From Anaeramoeba flamelloides (taxonomy: Eukaryota > Metamonada > Anaeramoebidae): a DNA stretch of 64,000 nucleotides. Shown one piece after another: positions 35,151 to 48,285 of the stretch (position 1 is the first letter of the stretch; each line of letters opens with the position of its first letter). Position numbers and translations under genes: made by a program. The notes beneath the pieces are model-generated. The model saw only the letters and a program-made list of their open reading frames with translations, was not told where the DNA came from and made no database searches. The stretch covers positions 1,054,001-1,118,000 of the forward strand of contig JANTQA010000047.1 of the NCBI GenBank assembly GCA_027625915.1, read 5' to 3'.

Positions 35151-36182
35151 GTATTTATTAAATTTTTGTTAAAAGGAAAAATAAAAAATAAAAACGGGCT
35201 AATTCCATGTGTTTTTACCGCATAGACTAAAGATTTTTTTCTATTAATACATCTCAAAAATTCTTCATAATTGAACTAAAAAATAATCAATAAATAAAAT
35301 ATAAAGGTGTTTAAAATAATCGAAAGAATATTTTATTGTTTATATTTTTTATGGCTTGTTACCAAAAAGAAATTAACAAAAAATTTCAAATTAAAATTTT
35401 TTTGGCGAAATTCAATATTTTTTAAAAAATAAAATTTATGATCGATCACAAAAAAAATAAAAAAGAAAAGTACAAAAATAAAAATCAATTAAATACAAAT
35501 GATTTTTTCTCAATTTTATCACACAAAAATTGGATTTTGTAATTTAATCTTTGTTGGTTCATCAATTTCTAATTACTATGTTAAAGTAAATTATGATTAT
35601 AATAGAATTTGTAAAATTTAGAAAGAAACAATATTATAATTATTAAAAGTAATTTAATAGTGATAGAACTTATACTTCTTTTAACATATTCGGTGAACGT
35701 ATTTCCAACATTTCAACAAAATTTCTTTAAAAAAAATGTAGAAAGTAGTGGTTTTGGACAATAAAGCAACGAAAGGAATTGTTTGTAAGTTATTTTGTAA
35801 AAAAGTAAATAAAAAAAAAATGAAATCATTCTTTTACAAAATCTAGGAAAGGATTCCTTGTGAAATAACCGGTTAAAAATAACAAATATGATGATGGATG
35901 ATGTTAAAAATAGGGTAAAATTGATTTTATAGTATCAAAAAAAAATTTATAGAATTACTTTGTCCATAAATTGAACGAGAATTCATAACAGGAAAAAAAT
36001 TACTGATCATCTTTTCCAAATTACTAATAGTGAACAAAAATAATTTTTAAGTTATTAATTTTTTAATTTTTATTATTTTTTTTGTGATCAATAAAAAATA
36101 TTATTTAGAGGGGGTAATTGTTGAAAAATCACAAAGAAGTTATTTGAAGATTGGATTGGATAACATAGTAACATACTTTAAA

Positions 36183-36213
<31 letters not shown>

Positions 36214-36474
36214 ATCTTTACATTTTTTTTCTAACGATTTTAAAGTAATTACATTCTTATATGTTTTAAATATTTTTCTTACATGTTTTTAAGTTTTTTC
36301 GTTTGCGTTTTTTCACATCCCAGAAACGAAAAGTGTGATTTCAAAAGAATTCGAGGACTTTTTCAAAAAACAAAAAACGAAACAACCAATGAAACGAAAA
36401 ATATATATAAAAAAAGTGAAAAAACGAGTTTATTTACATCTTTCGCGTTTTTGAAACGAAAAGTCGTATTACCT

Positions 36475-36478
<4 letters not shown>
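33539..36478. mobile_element. 2.94 kb palindromic (foldback) element
   Basis: The outer 195-200 bp of each side (33539-33738 and 36282-36478) are clear inverted repeats starting TCACAGGTAATACGA, flanked by TA. Similarity continues inward: GATCACAAAAAAA near 34100 mirrors 36070, GATCGATC near 34755 mirrors 35440, and the central AAACACATG blocks near 35020 and 35205 mirror each other. Only the centre (about 35065-35158) is an (AT)/(ATGT) spacer. The inner arms are more diverged than the ends. Short open frames inside are not conserved between arms. TA target and TIRs suggest a non-autonomous Tc1/mariner-like element (inference). Confidence 0.78.
36184..36207. repeat. (GA)n microsatellite
   Basis: Twelve perfect GA units, inside the right arm of the palindromic element; the left arm has no equivalent. 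Confidence 0.9.
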
Positions 36479-36514
<36 letters not shown>

Positions 36515-36639
36515 CATATGTGTACTGAAGTAAGAGGTATACACAATTAACTTTAAATACACCTTATTTTGTTCTCAAATATCTTTTAAATCTGGTTCTC
36601 GATCTACTTGTGAATTCACCTGATGTGTCATCAAGTGCT

Positions 36640-37015
36640 GAAGAATTTCTCAGGTTTTCTTGTTATTTACTCTTTTATTCTGATAATCCATAGCTTTTCG
36701 AAATAAACAGAAAACTCAAGAAAAGTTAACTGCAATTTTTCTTGGTTTAAAAAAAAAATAAAAAGGAAATTTAAGAAATTGTATTTTTATTCTTGTTTTT
36801 GTTTTGAAAATGTATTTATTTTCCCTAAAAAAAAATTTGGAAAATTTAACAATATTGTGTATTTTTTTAAATTTTGGTAATGTAAATAATAATATTATTA
36901 TTATTATGAATATTTTAATTATTTTTCTTCTCCACTTTTTAATTTGATATTTTTTGTATTTATTACTTTCTCTAAATAAATAAATTGATTCTGATTTCAA
37001 ATTTCACTCTTTTTT
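36640..37015 (+). repeat. K/L composite repeat fragment
   Basis: CTCAGGTTTTCTTG and AACAGAAAACTCAAGAAAAG K words, then an L block with ATTTTAATTATTTTTCTTCT and ATTACTTTCTCTAAATAAAT, matching 63100-63380. Confidence 0.5.
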
Positions 37016-37432
37016 TTTGAATTATAATAGTTTTTGGTTTTCTTTTCAATCAAATTCTTTTCAGAACCAAAAAATTATAAAAATAGTAAATTAAAATCGA
37101 AAAAACTTTAAATTACATCTTAAATGTTCAAAAAAAAACATATTTAAAGCAATTTTCATTTAAATTAATTTTAACGAATTATAAACTCATTTTTAACAAA
37201 AAATAAGTAAACTATTTTCGGAATTCAAAATAAAACTTTTCACTTATAAAGGGAAAATGGTATACTTTTAACACTCAGTTAATAATTAATTAACTTAATG
37301 CCTTTTTGTATCATAATGATGTTATATAACCATTACAGTATGGTAAAGTTGTATCTTCCTGAAAAAAAGTGTAAAAAAGTACAAGATGTTATTATTATTT
37401 AATAAAATACATTTAATTGATTTGTGATGATG

Positions 37433-37467
<35 letters not shown>

Positions 37468-39136
37468 AATTGAGAAGATTAACATTTTTTCTATGTAATT
37501 TGAAATAAGATTTTTAATTTATTATGAAATAATTAGATTATTTGAATTTTTTACTTTTTTTTGGTATCAAAAAATATGTTCTCGAATTAGTATTAGATAA
37601 TCTTTTTTTGAAAAATTATAGAAAAAAATTATAATTTCAAGGAAAAATTGAAAACTAAAATAAAGTACAATTAATTATAAGATGAGAAAAGGATAGTTAA
37701 ATGTTAATATATATATATATATATATAATAAAAGAATAATCTGGGGTATGAAATTCATTTCAGATTAGTATATTGTGTTGAAAAATACAGACCATTTCAT
37801 GTTTTGTTACTGGCCTGAAATAATAAAATGAAAAAAAGTTATTTTTTGTATATTGTTTTATTTAAAGAAAGTGGTAATTATGGAAAATTATCTCAAATAA
37901 AAAAAAAGGAAAAAAAAATATTCATGAGTATTCAAGAAAAAAAATCATTAAATCTAATCTGTAATTCACTTTTAAATCATACTAAATATATAATGATCTG
38001 ATATTTTAACAATTAAAAAAATAAAACAAAAAGCTAAAAAAAAATGAGTCAGAATTTTTGAAAAGAGCATTGCCAATTTTTTGTTACTGAACTTTCACTG
38101 AAAAAAAGTTAACAATAAGATTTTTTGATGATATTTAAATTCATTTTAAAAGACATTCCATAGTCAAAATTTTCTAAGTGATTATTGGTAATTTTTAATA
38201 TTTTTTTTTTTTTCTACATGGGTCTTCTGCAAAAAAAATCAAAAAAAAAAAAAGAAAAAGAAAAAGAAAAATATAAAAAAAAAAGATCAAAAATTGAAAA
38301 AAGAAAAAGAAAAAAAAATAAAAACAAAAAGTAAAAAGAAATTAGCAAAATTAGAAAAAATGATTCTGATCTAAAAAAATGAAAATATTTTTTCGATAAC
38401 AATACAGGGATAAATCCTCAAAACAACTTCCATTAACATTATCAAGTGAGTTGAATTTTTGGAAAAATGGTTTGGATTAATAATTGCCTCATTCCATTTT
38501 GAGGAAGTTTAACTGAAAATTAGATAATTTTTAAAAAAAAAAACAGTATATAAATCAATTAATATATAAATATTGATATAAACATAAAAAGGTAAATATT
38601 GACATCTAAAACTTAATAGTTTTTCATGTTTTGTTTCAATTTTTTGAATTAAAAAACATTTTTTGATTTGTTTATATTTTTTAATTTAAAAAAATCAGCT
38701 ATTTTGAAATGTATCTACCTTAATTCATATTCAAAAATATTTTATTGGAATATACTTCTAACCTATCGTGAAAATTTCAAAAAAAAAAGCATCTATTTTG
38801 GAATATTTTATCCTTAATTCAAAATTTGGAATTTCTTTTCCCCAATTCATATTGTACAAACACATTGTCAAAAAAAAAAAAGCCTATTAAGTAAGGTGAA
38901 ATAACGAGTTTTGTTATCATTAAAATAAAAAAATAAAACGCTTTTAAATAAAAATAGACAATTGAAATATGCTTTATTAATTTTTTAAAAATGGTATTTG
39001 CACATATTTGTGTTTATATAAAATAGTAAAATACCAATATAATAAAATATAATAAAAGTATAAAAGAATTTTATAAATAATAAAAACACAACGGAATATG
39101 AAGAAAAAAAAAATAATTATAATAAATATGATTATT
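37016..39136. other. Gene-free stretch with (AT)n tracts
   Basis: Contains (AT)n at about 37437-37464 and 37707-37728 and a weak family J relative at about 38330-38410 (AGAAAAAATGATTCTGATCT). No gene seen; this is the 3' flank of the Myb gene. Confidence 0.4.
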
Positions 39137-40218
39137 TTATTTTTGTTTAAACATATTTTTTTGATTGTTTGAGTGGTTTATTGGGCGAAACAGTGTTGAA
39201 GCGTTTGGTAGGTAATTGTTGTCATCTTGATTTGAAGTTTCAAAAAAATTATCAAAAAATACATCTGTCGATTCTAAAAGTTCGTTTATGTTTGGTGTGT
39301 TTGTATTCTGATACACAAACTGTTTTGTGTTTGGTGTTTTCATTAAAAATGATTTTGAGGGTATTTCTTGATCGTTAAGATTTCCGAATTCTTTTTGTGA
39401 GTGTTGAATTGTTTTTCTTAAAGATGATTTGGGAAGGTTGTTTTTAAATTTGCTTTTCGGGGTATTAAAAAATGGTGGGGGCGAATCAATTAATGACGCA
39501 TCAAATGAATTTAAATGTGAATTATATTTACGCGGTGTTGGTGATCGGAATATGATTTTTCGAATGTATATATTGTTAGTGTTGGAACCAGTATTAATGT
39601 TGTCCTTGGTATTAGAACCAATATTAATACTATTGGTTTTAGAATTAATATCCAAACAGGAATTTATTTGAGACTTATTATCAATGTCTTTGTCGGTGTT
39701 ACTGTTGGAATAATGGGTACGTGATGACTTTCTTTTATTTTCAATCACATTAGAATTCGATTTAAGGCATAATTTATTTTCAGATTCTGAAGTTTTTCTC
39801 TTTCTTAAATGATATGGTGTCATCTTTCTATTAGATATTGGTGAATACAAATAGCTGTCAAAGGGTGTGTTTTCGTCTTGTAGCATATCGTATGAGGGTG
39901 AATTTGGTGAGTAGGTAGGGTATTGATAGAATTCATTATAACATGGCGAAAAACTAAGATCAAATATATTCTTTTTCTGTGAGAGTTTTGGTGTTCTTAG
40001 GTTGGTTTGTCTTTTTGGGGTAAATGGGTTCATTTGGTTTAGGGGTGAAAAGATATTATAATTAATGGGATTTAAATTATTATTCTTTTTTTGTGGTGTT
40101 TTTTGTTGTTGTGAAAAAAAAGTATTATTAATAAAATTATTCATATTAATATTATTCGTATTAATATTATTATTATTAACATTACTATTATCGGTATTAT
40201 TATCAGTATTATTATCGG

Positions 40219-40251
<33 letters not shown>

Positions 40252-43200
40252 TGTTATTACTGTTATTATTACTGTTATTATTACTGTTATTATTGTTGTT
40301 GAGATTGTTGTTATTATTTTCCTTATTATTATTATTGAAATTATTATTATTATTTTCAGTGGGTGTTTGATTGTTTAACAATGCTTTTTTATTTTCAAAT
40401 TGGTTAAACAATTTTGAATTTTGTGCTGAAGAGGTGAAAAGTGAAAGAGATCGCTGTAATGGGTGTCTATTATTTTTTTTCAAGTTATTTTTATTTATAT
40501 TTGTACTTGTATTTGTGTTTTTTTGTTTTAAAGGTTTTCTTAAGAAATAGTTATGTTTCTTTTTTTTGGATCCATTGATTGAATATATTTTTTTCTTATC
40601 AGAATTACCAATAACAAGAATTTTTTTTTTCTTTTTTTTTCTCTTTTTCTTTTTTTTTTTGATTTTATTTTTATTTTTTTGACTGGTTTGTAGTTTTTGT
40701 TTTTTTTCTTCAGGTTCTTGAATATTATTTGTTAGGTTTGAATCTAAATCACTAAATTGGTAGGAACTGGGATTTTGTGTATTGTTTTGATTGACAGCAG
40801 AGTTTATAATATCCGATCGCCTTGAAATTGAAGAATTCCATCGATTTTTAATTTCATTTGCAGGCCTTCCAGGTAAATATTTTTTAATTTTTGACCAGCT
40901 GTTACCGAATTCGTTGTGTTTCCTGATAAGAATATTATCTTCTTCTGTCGTCCATTTGCTTCTTTTGATATTTGGATCTAGTGAATTCATCCATCTTTTA
41001 AGAAAGAAATTATTAATTTTTGAAAAGTTAGTAAAAAAAAAAAATGTTTTTTTGATTATTGTTTTTGTTCGGTAAATTTTTGAAATAAATTAACATCTTT
41101 TTCCATCACATTCATCATATTGTTAATATATATATATATATATATATAAATAAATCTCTTCATAAGATTATATGTGTGTGTGTGTGTGTATGTATGTTTA
41201 TAATATAGAAAAGAGTTTTAAAGGATCATTGGAAATTGAAATTCAATATGATCACCCTTTAATGCTGTTACAGGAGATCACAATTGAAAATTATTTTCTT
41301 TCATTGAAATGAAGAATAAATTGGGAACCTAAAAACTAAAAATTATAGCTATTAAAGAGTGTTTAACTTGAATTAAAAGTATGATTATCTAGCTTCAGTC
41401 ATAAAATTAAAAGAAAGTTTTGAATAAATTCTTATTATATTTTTTTTTATTTTTACTATTCAATTACAAACAAGTTTACACCTTTTTTTCTCTGTATTAT
41501 CTCTGTAAATCCTAACATACAATTACTTTATCATAATTCAATTAAAAATTTTGATAGATTGGATAATAATTGAGTTCAATTATTGTCATTTTTGAATTAA
41601 TAAATAAAAACATTTTATTGCAATTTCTCATTTCTTTTGTTTCCTCACAGGAGGTTGGAATAATAAATAAATCTTGACAGTTGAAATTGATCCTCAATGA
41701 TTTTTTTTTAAAGTTTTTAAAAATAATATATAAAATAAATATTTTATTCTCAATTGAAAAAATCCTCTTTTTGTCATTTTATAAAATATCTGGAACTTTA
41801 TTTGTTTAATCTTCAAAGTCTAAATGAAAATTATTATCTTAGAAATCCACAAAGAAATATATGGTTTTTTCTCAAAATTGGATTATTATTTTACAAATAG
41901 ACTTGACTGGAAATTTTGTTTCTTTTTCTAGCCTATTCTATCCAAAAAAAAAAAAAAAAAAAAAAAAATACATTGAAAATAAAAGTCTCATGTATTTTGG
42001 TCGGTTAGTAGAATAAAAAAAATTTGAATTGTAGTTCTTTTTAAATATTTTTTTTAAATAAAAAATAATTATTTGGTAACTTTGGTACCACGATTATGAA
42101 AAAAATTTTTCAAAAAAAAAATTAAACATTTACTAATTTTACACTTTTTATTAACTTCGATTATAATAAACACTATTGGTTATAAACAGATCTTTGATCA
42201 AAAAATTATTTTTAAAGATATTTTACAATTTAAGTTAAAAAATTCAATTTTCCAGGTTCTTTTCTTTTTTTTTTTTTTTCAATGTAATTTAAAAAATTTG
42301 CAAAATATTTTCTTTTAGTTAGAGTATCATTTTATTATATTTTAAAAGTATTTTAAATCTGATGAATATCTTTCAAAGAGAAAATCAATTATTTGGAATT
42401 TTAAAGAATATTTTCTTCTTTGAAATTGGAAAAAATATTTTGAATTCTGGAAAACCTAGGACACTTTCGTTAGATTTTTTTTTATTTTTTGTAATAAACA
42501 GAAAATTATTGAAATTTTCAGTTTATTTCAAAAAATAAAAAAAATCGCTGTTAGGTTTTCCAGACTTTAAAAGAATTGAGTAAAATCAAAGATTTTTCTC
42601 TATTCTTTTGAATTCTGGAAAAGCGCTGTTAGGTTTTCTTTAGTTTTCTGTTTATTTGGAAAATCGATAGATTTAACAAATAAAACAGAAAACCTCAAGA
42701 AAACCTAGGCACTTGACGGTACTTGACGGGTAAGTAATATTTATCACCAGTTATTTTATTTTTTTTTTCTTATTTGGGTTTTTTAGATGAGTACAGCATT
42801 TTCAAAACTATTTTTTAAAATCTATTCAAAAAAATATCCTAAAGTTGAATTTAAGGAAAATTCATTGCTACACATCAATTTAAAAAAATTTACCCCAAAA
42901 TAGACCTTTTTTTGTCAACTAGAGAATTTTAAAAATCGAAGTACTATTAACAATAATAAATACAACAACCTCAAGATTTTTAAGAACTGTGATATTGAGT
43001 GTATTGTGAATAAACTCAATTAACAAGGATGAAATGATAAGTGAAGTGATATATTTGAATATATTGGAATTTTTATTTTCTAAAATTTTATTTGTTACTA
43101 CAACAATATGAAAAAATAAAAATTAAAGCTTTCAAAGTATTTACGGAGCAGATTTCTCTTATGGTTTTTTAATTCGGCGGAATTATTAAGATTTTAATAT

Positions 43201-46125
43201 TAATAACTCAATGAGTTTCAATGCATTTACAACAAATCAATAGACATCTTTATTCGAAGGTTATTATTAGTGGGAATTTACAAAAGAACCAAATTACAAA
43301 TTATTAGAAAAAAAGCTCCATTTTTGTTCAAGTTTAATTTATTTTAATCTGTGAATCAAGGATCCTTGTAACTTTAACTAAGTTGAATGGTTTGCTTTTG
43401 TATTGTATCTTTAGAATTTTTTGGTGCGTCCTTCCTTAACCAAGATAAATTATTTGTAATTTTTATTATTTTTTGATAGAAGAATTCTTTCTTCATTTGA
43501 GTCTTTCGATTACTCCAAATCCAAAAATAGAACTCTTATTAAATAAGTTAAATGGTGACTTTTATTTTATTTTGGTATTCTATAAGTCAATACAAAATCC
43601 AAACTTTCATTAAAATATATACAGCACCTGCCAAAAAAAAAAAAAAAACTCATCTGTTATATTGGATTAACATCATCTTTTCTGAATGGGTTAATAATTA
43701 TTTCATTTAAAAATATCATTTGGGATTTTAACTTGAAAATAAATCACAAAAACACAAGAAAAATGCTTTTTATAAAATAAAATATTTTTCTTTTTTTTGG
43801 TTATTTTGTAGGTTATCACATTTTAATGGATTATTTTTATAATAATGGGTAACCCCACGATTTCAGATTATAATCACAATTTATTGATATTTTATACTTG
43901 TCTTCCATGTTATCATCAAATAATCTTTTTTTTTTAATGCAATTTTGCTGTATTAAACAAATTTGTTAAGGGTTTTTTTTTTTTTTTTGCAATTTTACAC
44001 TTTACAATATTCTTTTTCCTTTTATAGTCGATCCATTCTTTTCCGGGGTATCACTGTTTGTAATTACTCTTTTACTTATTTGTTCAAAGATAAAAAGTGG
44101 AAAAAAAAAAAATGCAATTTTTCAAAAACTTACTGATACAAATTTCAGAAATAACGATAATTAAAAAAAAAATTAATTTCCACAGAATTAACTTTATGAA
44201 CTATATGAAAAACTAAAATGGGGTTGTGAGAAAAAAAAACTCACAAATTCACATTTTTTTTTTTTTTTAAAATTCCAGTTTTATCACTGTAAACCCAAAA
44301 AATCAATATTACTCATCAATAAAAAAAAGTATATTTTTTCTTCTTTTTATTTTTTTTAAAAATTTTCCAAAAAAAGTTCAAAGTTCAAGATTAAGTAAAA
44401 ATTTTTCAAACCGGGGGATAACCCCCTTAATATCGATTCTTCAGGGTTGTTTTTAAAAAGGGTTTGATAATATGGTTTATTAATTAGTTACAATACAATT
44501 TAATTGTGGGAAATTCAGAAATGATGAAGGTTCTTTAAAATAAAAAAGTAATTTTTTGATATTATCTTATTACTTGAATAACTGCTCTTTGAAAGGGTGT
44601 TTAACACTTGAAAATTTCATTTTTCCATGAAATTAAACATTTTATTTTTATTTCAACTTTTTTTGATCAGAAAGGGGTTGTTTTATCATTTATTTGATGA
44701 AATCATATTTAAAAAATTAATAGTTTTTCAAAATTTTAATTTAAACTCAAACCCTTAAAAAAAATTCTTCCGTTCAATTTTTTTGCTGAGTTTTGAATTG
44801 AAATATTTTTGTCTGTTGTTGTGAGGTGAGGTTTTGGGTGACTGTTTTTTCAAATGGTATTTTTTAAAGATATTTCATTTATCATATTTTTTTATTTTTT
44901 GTTGAAAGAGAATTTATATTCCACGTACTTTAATAGACAATTTTCAATTTTTAGATGTTCTATTGGACAGAATTATGATGAAATTTTTGGAAAATGATTA
45001 AATTGGTAAAAAATGGAAAGAAAATCATACCTTTCACGACACTGTTTAGATGTTCTTTGGGGAATGTATTCCCTTATCCTCCTCCATTTGGTTCCATGCA
45101 TTTTGACATAACTAATTAAAAGCTGATCTTCTTCAGCAGTCCATTTTCCTTTTTTTAATTGTGGGTTTAAAACCTGTTTATTGTTGAAAAATTAATTATT
45201 CTTATTAATTATCTATTTTCAAAAAAAAGTCTCAAAAATTTTGATCTCAAATTTAAGAAAGGAAATACTTACTTTATTCCAACGATGTAGGCATTTGTGT
45301 CGTGATTTGTTTTGAAAATATTGTGATATTTTTTCCCAGTTTTTACATTCATGCTTTTTCACAGCCATACCAAGTATTTGATCCTTTAATATTCAGAATA
45401 TAAAAGAAAACCAAAATAAGAATTTTTATTTTTTTTTTTGATTTTATATCCGTTACGCACATAATTATTTGTTGAAGAAAAAAAAAAAAAAATCGTTTGA
45501 AAGCAAAATTTCAATCAAGTGTTGGCATAAATTGTTCTCTATTCCCCTTTTAATCTGTTTTATATCAAATTTGTTTCTTCAAACTTGCAGATATTTTAAT
45601 AATTTTTTGTCCTTGTTACCCAAAGACTTTGATTTTAAAACTTGAAAGGTTGTTTTAAATTTCATTTGAAGAATCTATTTTTGATCTAGAAAATTCACAG
45701 ACTAATTTGATTAATATATGAACTTGTTTTGCAATAAAAAAAACCAAATGGTGTTAAATTAAAAAAAAATTTAACAGATAACTCAATCAGAGGATCAAAA
45801 AATTCTACTTAATCTCCTGAATTTCGTTCTTGAATTTCATGAAAATTTCTGATCTTTGAACAAAAGAAAAAGAATAAAACTGAAAGATCAACAGGAATAA
45901 AAAAACATTTAGGTGAGGTATTTACTTCTTCAGGTGTCCAAATTGAATTTTTTAGTTGTTTTATGGGTGCAAAAACTGTTTCATTGCTAAACTCCTTTTT
46001 CAATTCCTCAATCATTTCTAATCTTCTTCTATTTAATTACAAATATTGTATTAAGGGTTTTTAATTAGGTGGTGGGTATAAGAAATATGTGTTAAATAAA
46101 GGAAAAAGACATACTTTTCATTCAT
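39137..46125 (-). CDS. Three-repeat Myb (3R-Myb) transcription factor, 5 exons
   Basis: Exons 46125-46115, 46028-45926, 45383-45273, 45173-45031 and 40994-39137; 741 residues. Every junction is GT-AG and in phase. R1 (about 33-76): WTPEEDQILGMAVKKHE..., W at the three expected spacings. R2 (about 83-124): KWTAEEDQLLISYVKMHGTK then SKQCRERW, keeping the redox-sensitive Cys of c-Myb. R3 (about 134-181): KWTTEEDNILIRKHNEFGNS then NEIKNRWNS, close to animal NAIKNHWNS. The linker SLDPNIKR is canonical. The tail has a Lys-rich nuclear signal (about 230-250), a long Asn/Asp/Ser run (about 338-412), and many Ser/Thr-Pro sites such as FTPKRQ, RTPK, RSPTPRK and NTPKSK, as expected for a cyclin-kinase-controlled cell-cycle Myb (inference). 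Exon 1 is only 11 nt. Intron 4 is 4036 bp and contains repeat F3. The first ATG is the only one compatible with the spliced frame. Confidence 0.9.
41944..41968. repeat. Poly(A) tract
   Basis: Run of about 25 A between CTATCC and TACATTG, within Myb intron 4. Confidence 0.9.
42085..43030 (+). repeat. Dispersed repeat family F, copy F3
   Basis: Collinear with F2 over its full length, including the K modules, GCACTTGACGGTACTTGACG, and the end that reads as NKYNNLKIFKNCDIECIVNK in one frame. Degenerate; it lies in Myb intron 4, antisense to the gene. Confidence 0.6.
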
Positions 46126-46479
46126 TTTCTAAACAAAAAAATAATAATTATAAGATTATTTTCTTGACAATAAATTGTAAAAAATGAACTTTTGAAAAGA
46201 TCAATTTTTTATATTTTTGATTTAACGGTAATTCTTTTCTGAAGATACTAATAGTATTTTCGAACAATTTAAACTAGACTGCAAATATAAGTTTGGTTTT
46301 AACGAAAAAAACCGTTCTTGAGAATCCATGTTTAGGAATTGATTTTTTTAACAAGGAAATTGAGAAAAGAGAAGGAATAAATTCTATTTTAGAAACAAAA
46401 CATTAGAATTCTAATTGACTGTTCTTTACCTGTTGATTAGTATCTAACCAGGAAACAGTAAAAATGTTTTGGTCTTAGG
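46126..46479. other. Upstream flank of the Myb gene
   Basis: No gene seen. The first exon is preceded by TTTTTTGTTTAGAAA. Confidence 0.35.
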
Positions 46480-47860
46480 ATGATTTTTAATACTTGAAAA
46501 AGATACACTTGTTCACAAATTCCTTAATCCACATTTACTACAACGGAGATCAAATTCGCACCCTGTTTTTAAAACTCTCTCTATCGAAAAAATTAGTTTT
46601 TTCGGATTAAGCGACTTGTAAACTCCAAAAAATCATCAAGTAAATTTATTAGCAAATTGCTAAACAATTACTATCACATCTATAAAATTAAAAACCATAA
46701 TAAAAATCTGATTATAATATAACCAAAATTACTTGTTAAGCTCTTTTCAGAAATGACTTTTGGCTTTGTAAAAATTCATCCATTTTTCTCATTTTTAAAA
46801 AGTTTAAAATCAAACATATTTGTGAATTATTTACAAAAAAATTTATTTTGAATGAAAGAAAACAGAAATCTAATTATCTGTTCAGCAAGTTAACAAAAAT
46901 ACACTTTAAAAATGGAACCACAAAGTTTTGGAATAACTTTTTAGAAGAAATCTACTTTATATCAATAAAAATTCCAATAATTATTTTAAACTCGAAAAAA
47001 ATATAATTGTTTGACTCCAAGTACAATTCAAATCAATTTTTTCTTGTTATTGAATAAAATAAATATAAAAAAATCGCCAGAACATCAAATTAAGAATTCA
47101 TCCAAAATACCTTTTTAAAACCTTGTAAAAATTAAGTTATAATCTAAAAGAAATCTCTTTTAATTTGATTATTTTGAATCCATAATTAATAAACTAATCT
47201 TTATTTATCCAATGGGTTAATATTGACCCAAGGATTAAATTTAGAAGCAGACTTTATGATTATTTTTCAATTTTTTAAAAATTTTCTAACAAATTAAACT
47301 AATTCAAACAAATAATTCTAATTAAGAAAAATTGTTATATCCTCTCAAATAACTCATTTTTAATACCAAACATTCGTTTTAAATACTCTTAATATTTGAA
47401 AAGGACTATTACATAATCTTTTAAATTAATTGAAATTTAATAAATATTTGTGAATAAAATTAGATGATCAATTTTTTTAGATCTTCAAGTACTAAATATT
47501 TATATTATTTTTCTTGTATTTTTCAAATAAGATTAAAATATCAAAGTTTTTTATTCGTACAAACTCTCAGAAATTATTCAAAGTGAGATTTCCTCAAATT
47601 AAATTTTTTTTGCAAATTTTTCTTTTTCCATTTTTATACAAAAAATTAAAAAAAAGGATCAGGATCTTTTTATCAAAAATTCATTGAGAAAAATTAATTT
47701 CTTTAAAAAGGGGTATTCATTTCTCCCCAGTGGATAAATATGATTAAATACCGGGTTTAAGGGTCTATATATGTAGAAAATTACTACTGAACGTGGAAAA
47801 AAATAAATATGAATTGCTAGTCCCTCCATGTGAGATATATTTAACAAAAAAAAAAAAACA
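46480..47860 (+). repeat. Dispersed repeat family I, copy 3
   Basis: Longest copy of the family. Its first 300 bp match only the reversed copy at 50730-51400; the part from about 46980 matches 1-1050 and 9480-10420. Landmarks: ACACTTTAAAAATGGAA, TATAATTGTTTGA, AAATAAGATTAAAATAT. No conserved open frame. Confidence 0.6.
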
Positions 47861-48285
47861 TTTTTTTAGTCAAATATCAATTTTTCTAAATCTTGATAAT
47901 TCTGAAGTATAAATATTTTATTTAAAGGGGCTGAGAAAAATTAACTAATAATAGAATTTCTTTAAATTTAAACCAATAATATTCTGTCTTCAATTCAAAT
48001 ATGAAGTATAAAGTACTTTTCAAAAATAAACTCTGCTTCAGTCAAAGGATCCCAACCTTTTTTTCAAAATCTCAATTATTTTATATAATTAACCTTTGAA
48101 GAACAAATACGAAATAAACAGAATAATACACATCAAAAAATTGTTGATATATGTCTGAAAGAAAACTAATTAATCAATAAATTTTCTTAAAAATTGAAAA
48201 ACCAAAATTCTTAGGGCCTTATTGAGAAAAACAACGATGTTCGTTTTGAACTTCTACTCGTATTTAAATAATAAATATGAAACAT

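Larger units (their letters stand above)
40995..45030 (-). other. Myb intron 4, 4.0 kb
   Basis: Lies between the R2 and R3 exons; the donor reads GTATGA and the acceptor TTAAAAG. Other introns of this gene are 86 to 542 bp. Besides family F3 it holds (AT)n (41127-41148), (GT)n (about 41171-41190), an A-run (41944-41968) and sequence in which I see no gene on either strand. Confidence 0.8.

Noticed and set aside
36283-36528. 81-codon plus-strand frame.
   Set aside because: It is the right terminal repeat of the palindromic element running into (AT)n.
40065-40370. Poly-Leu open frame on the plus strand.
   Set aside because: Antisense of the Asn codon run in the Myb tail.
45809-45925. Extension of the Myb exon 2 frame past WTPEE.
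   Set aside because: It reads through a GTAAAT donor; splicing to 45383 gives a complete Myb R1 repeat instead.
46500-46600. Minus-strand peptide GCEFDLRCSKCG resembling a zinc knuckle.
   Set aside because: Only two Cys pairs' worth of similarity in about 20 codons, no open gene around it, and it lies in repeat family I.
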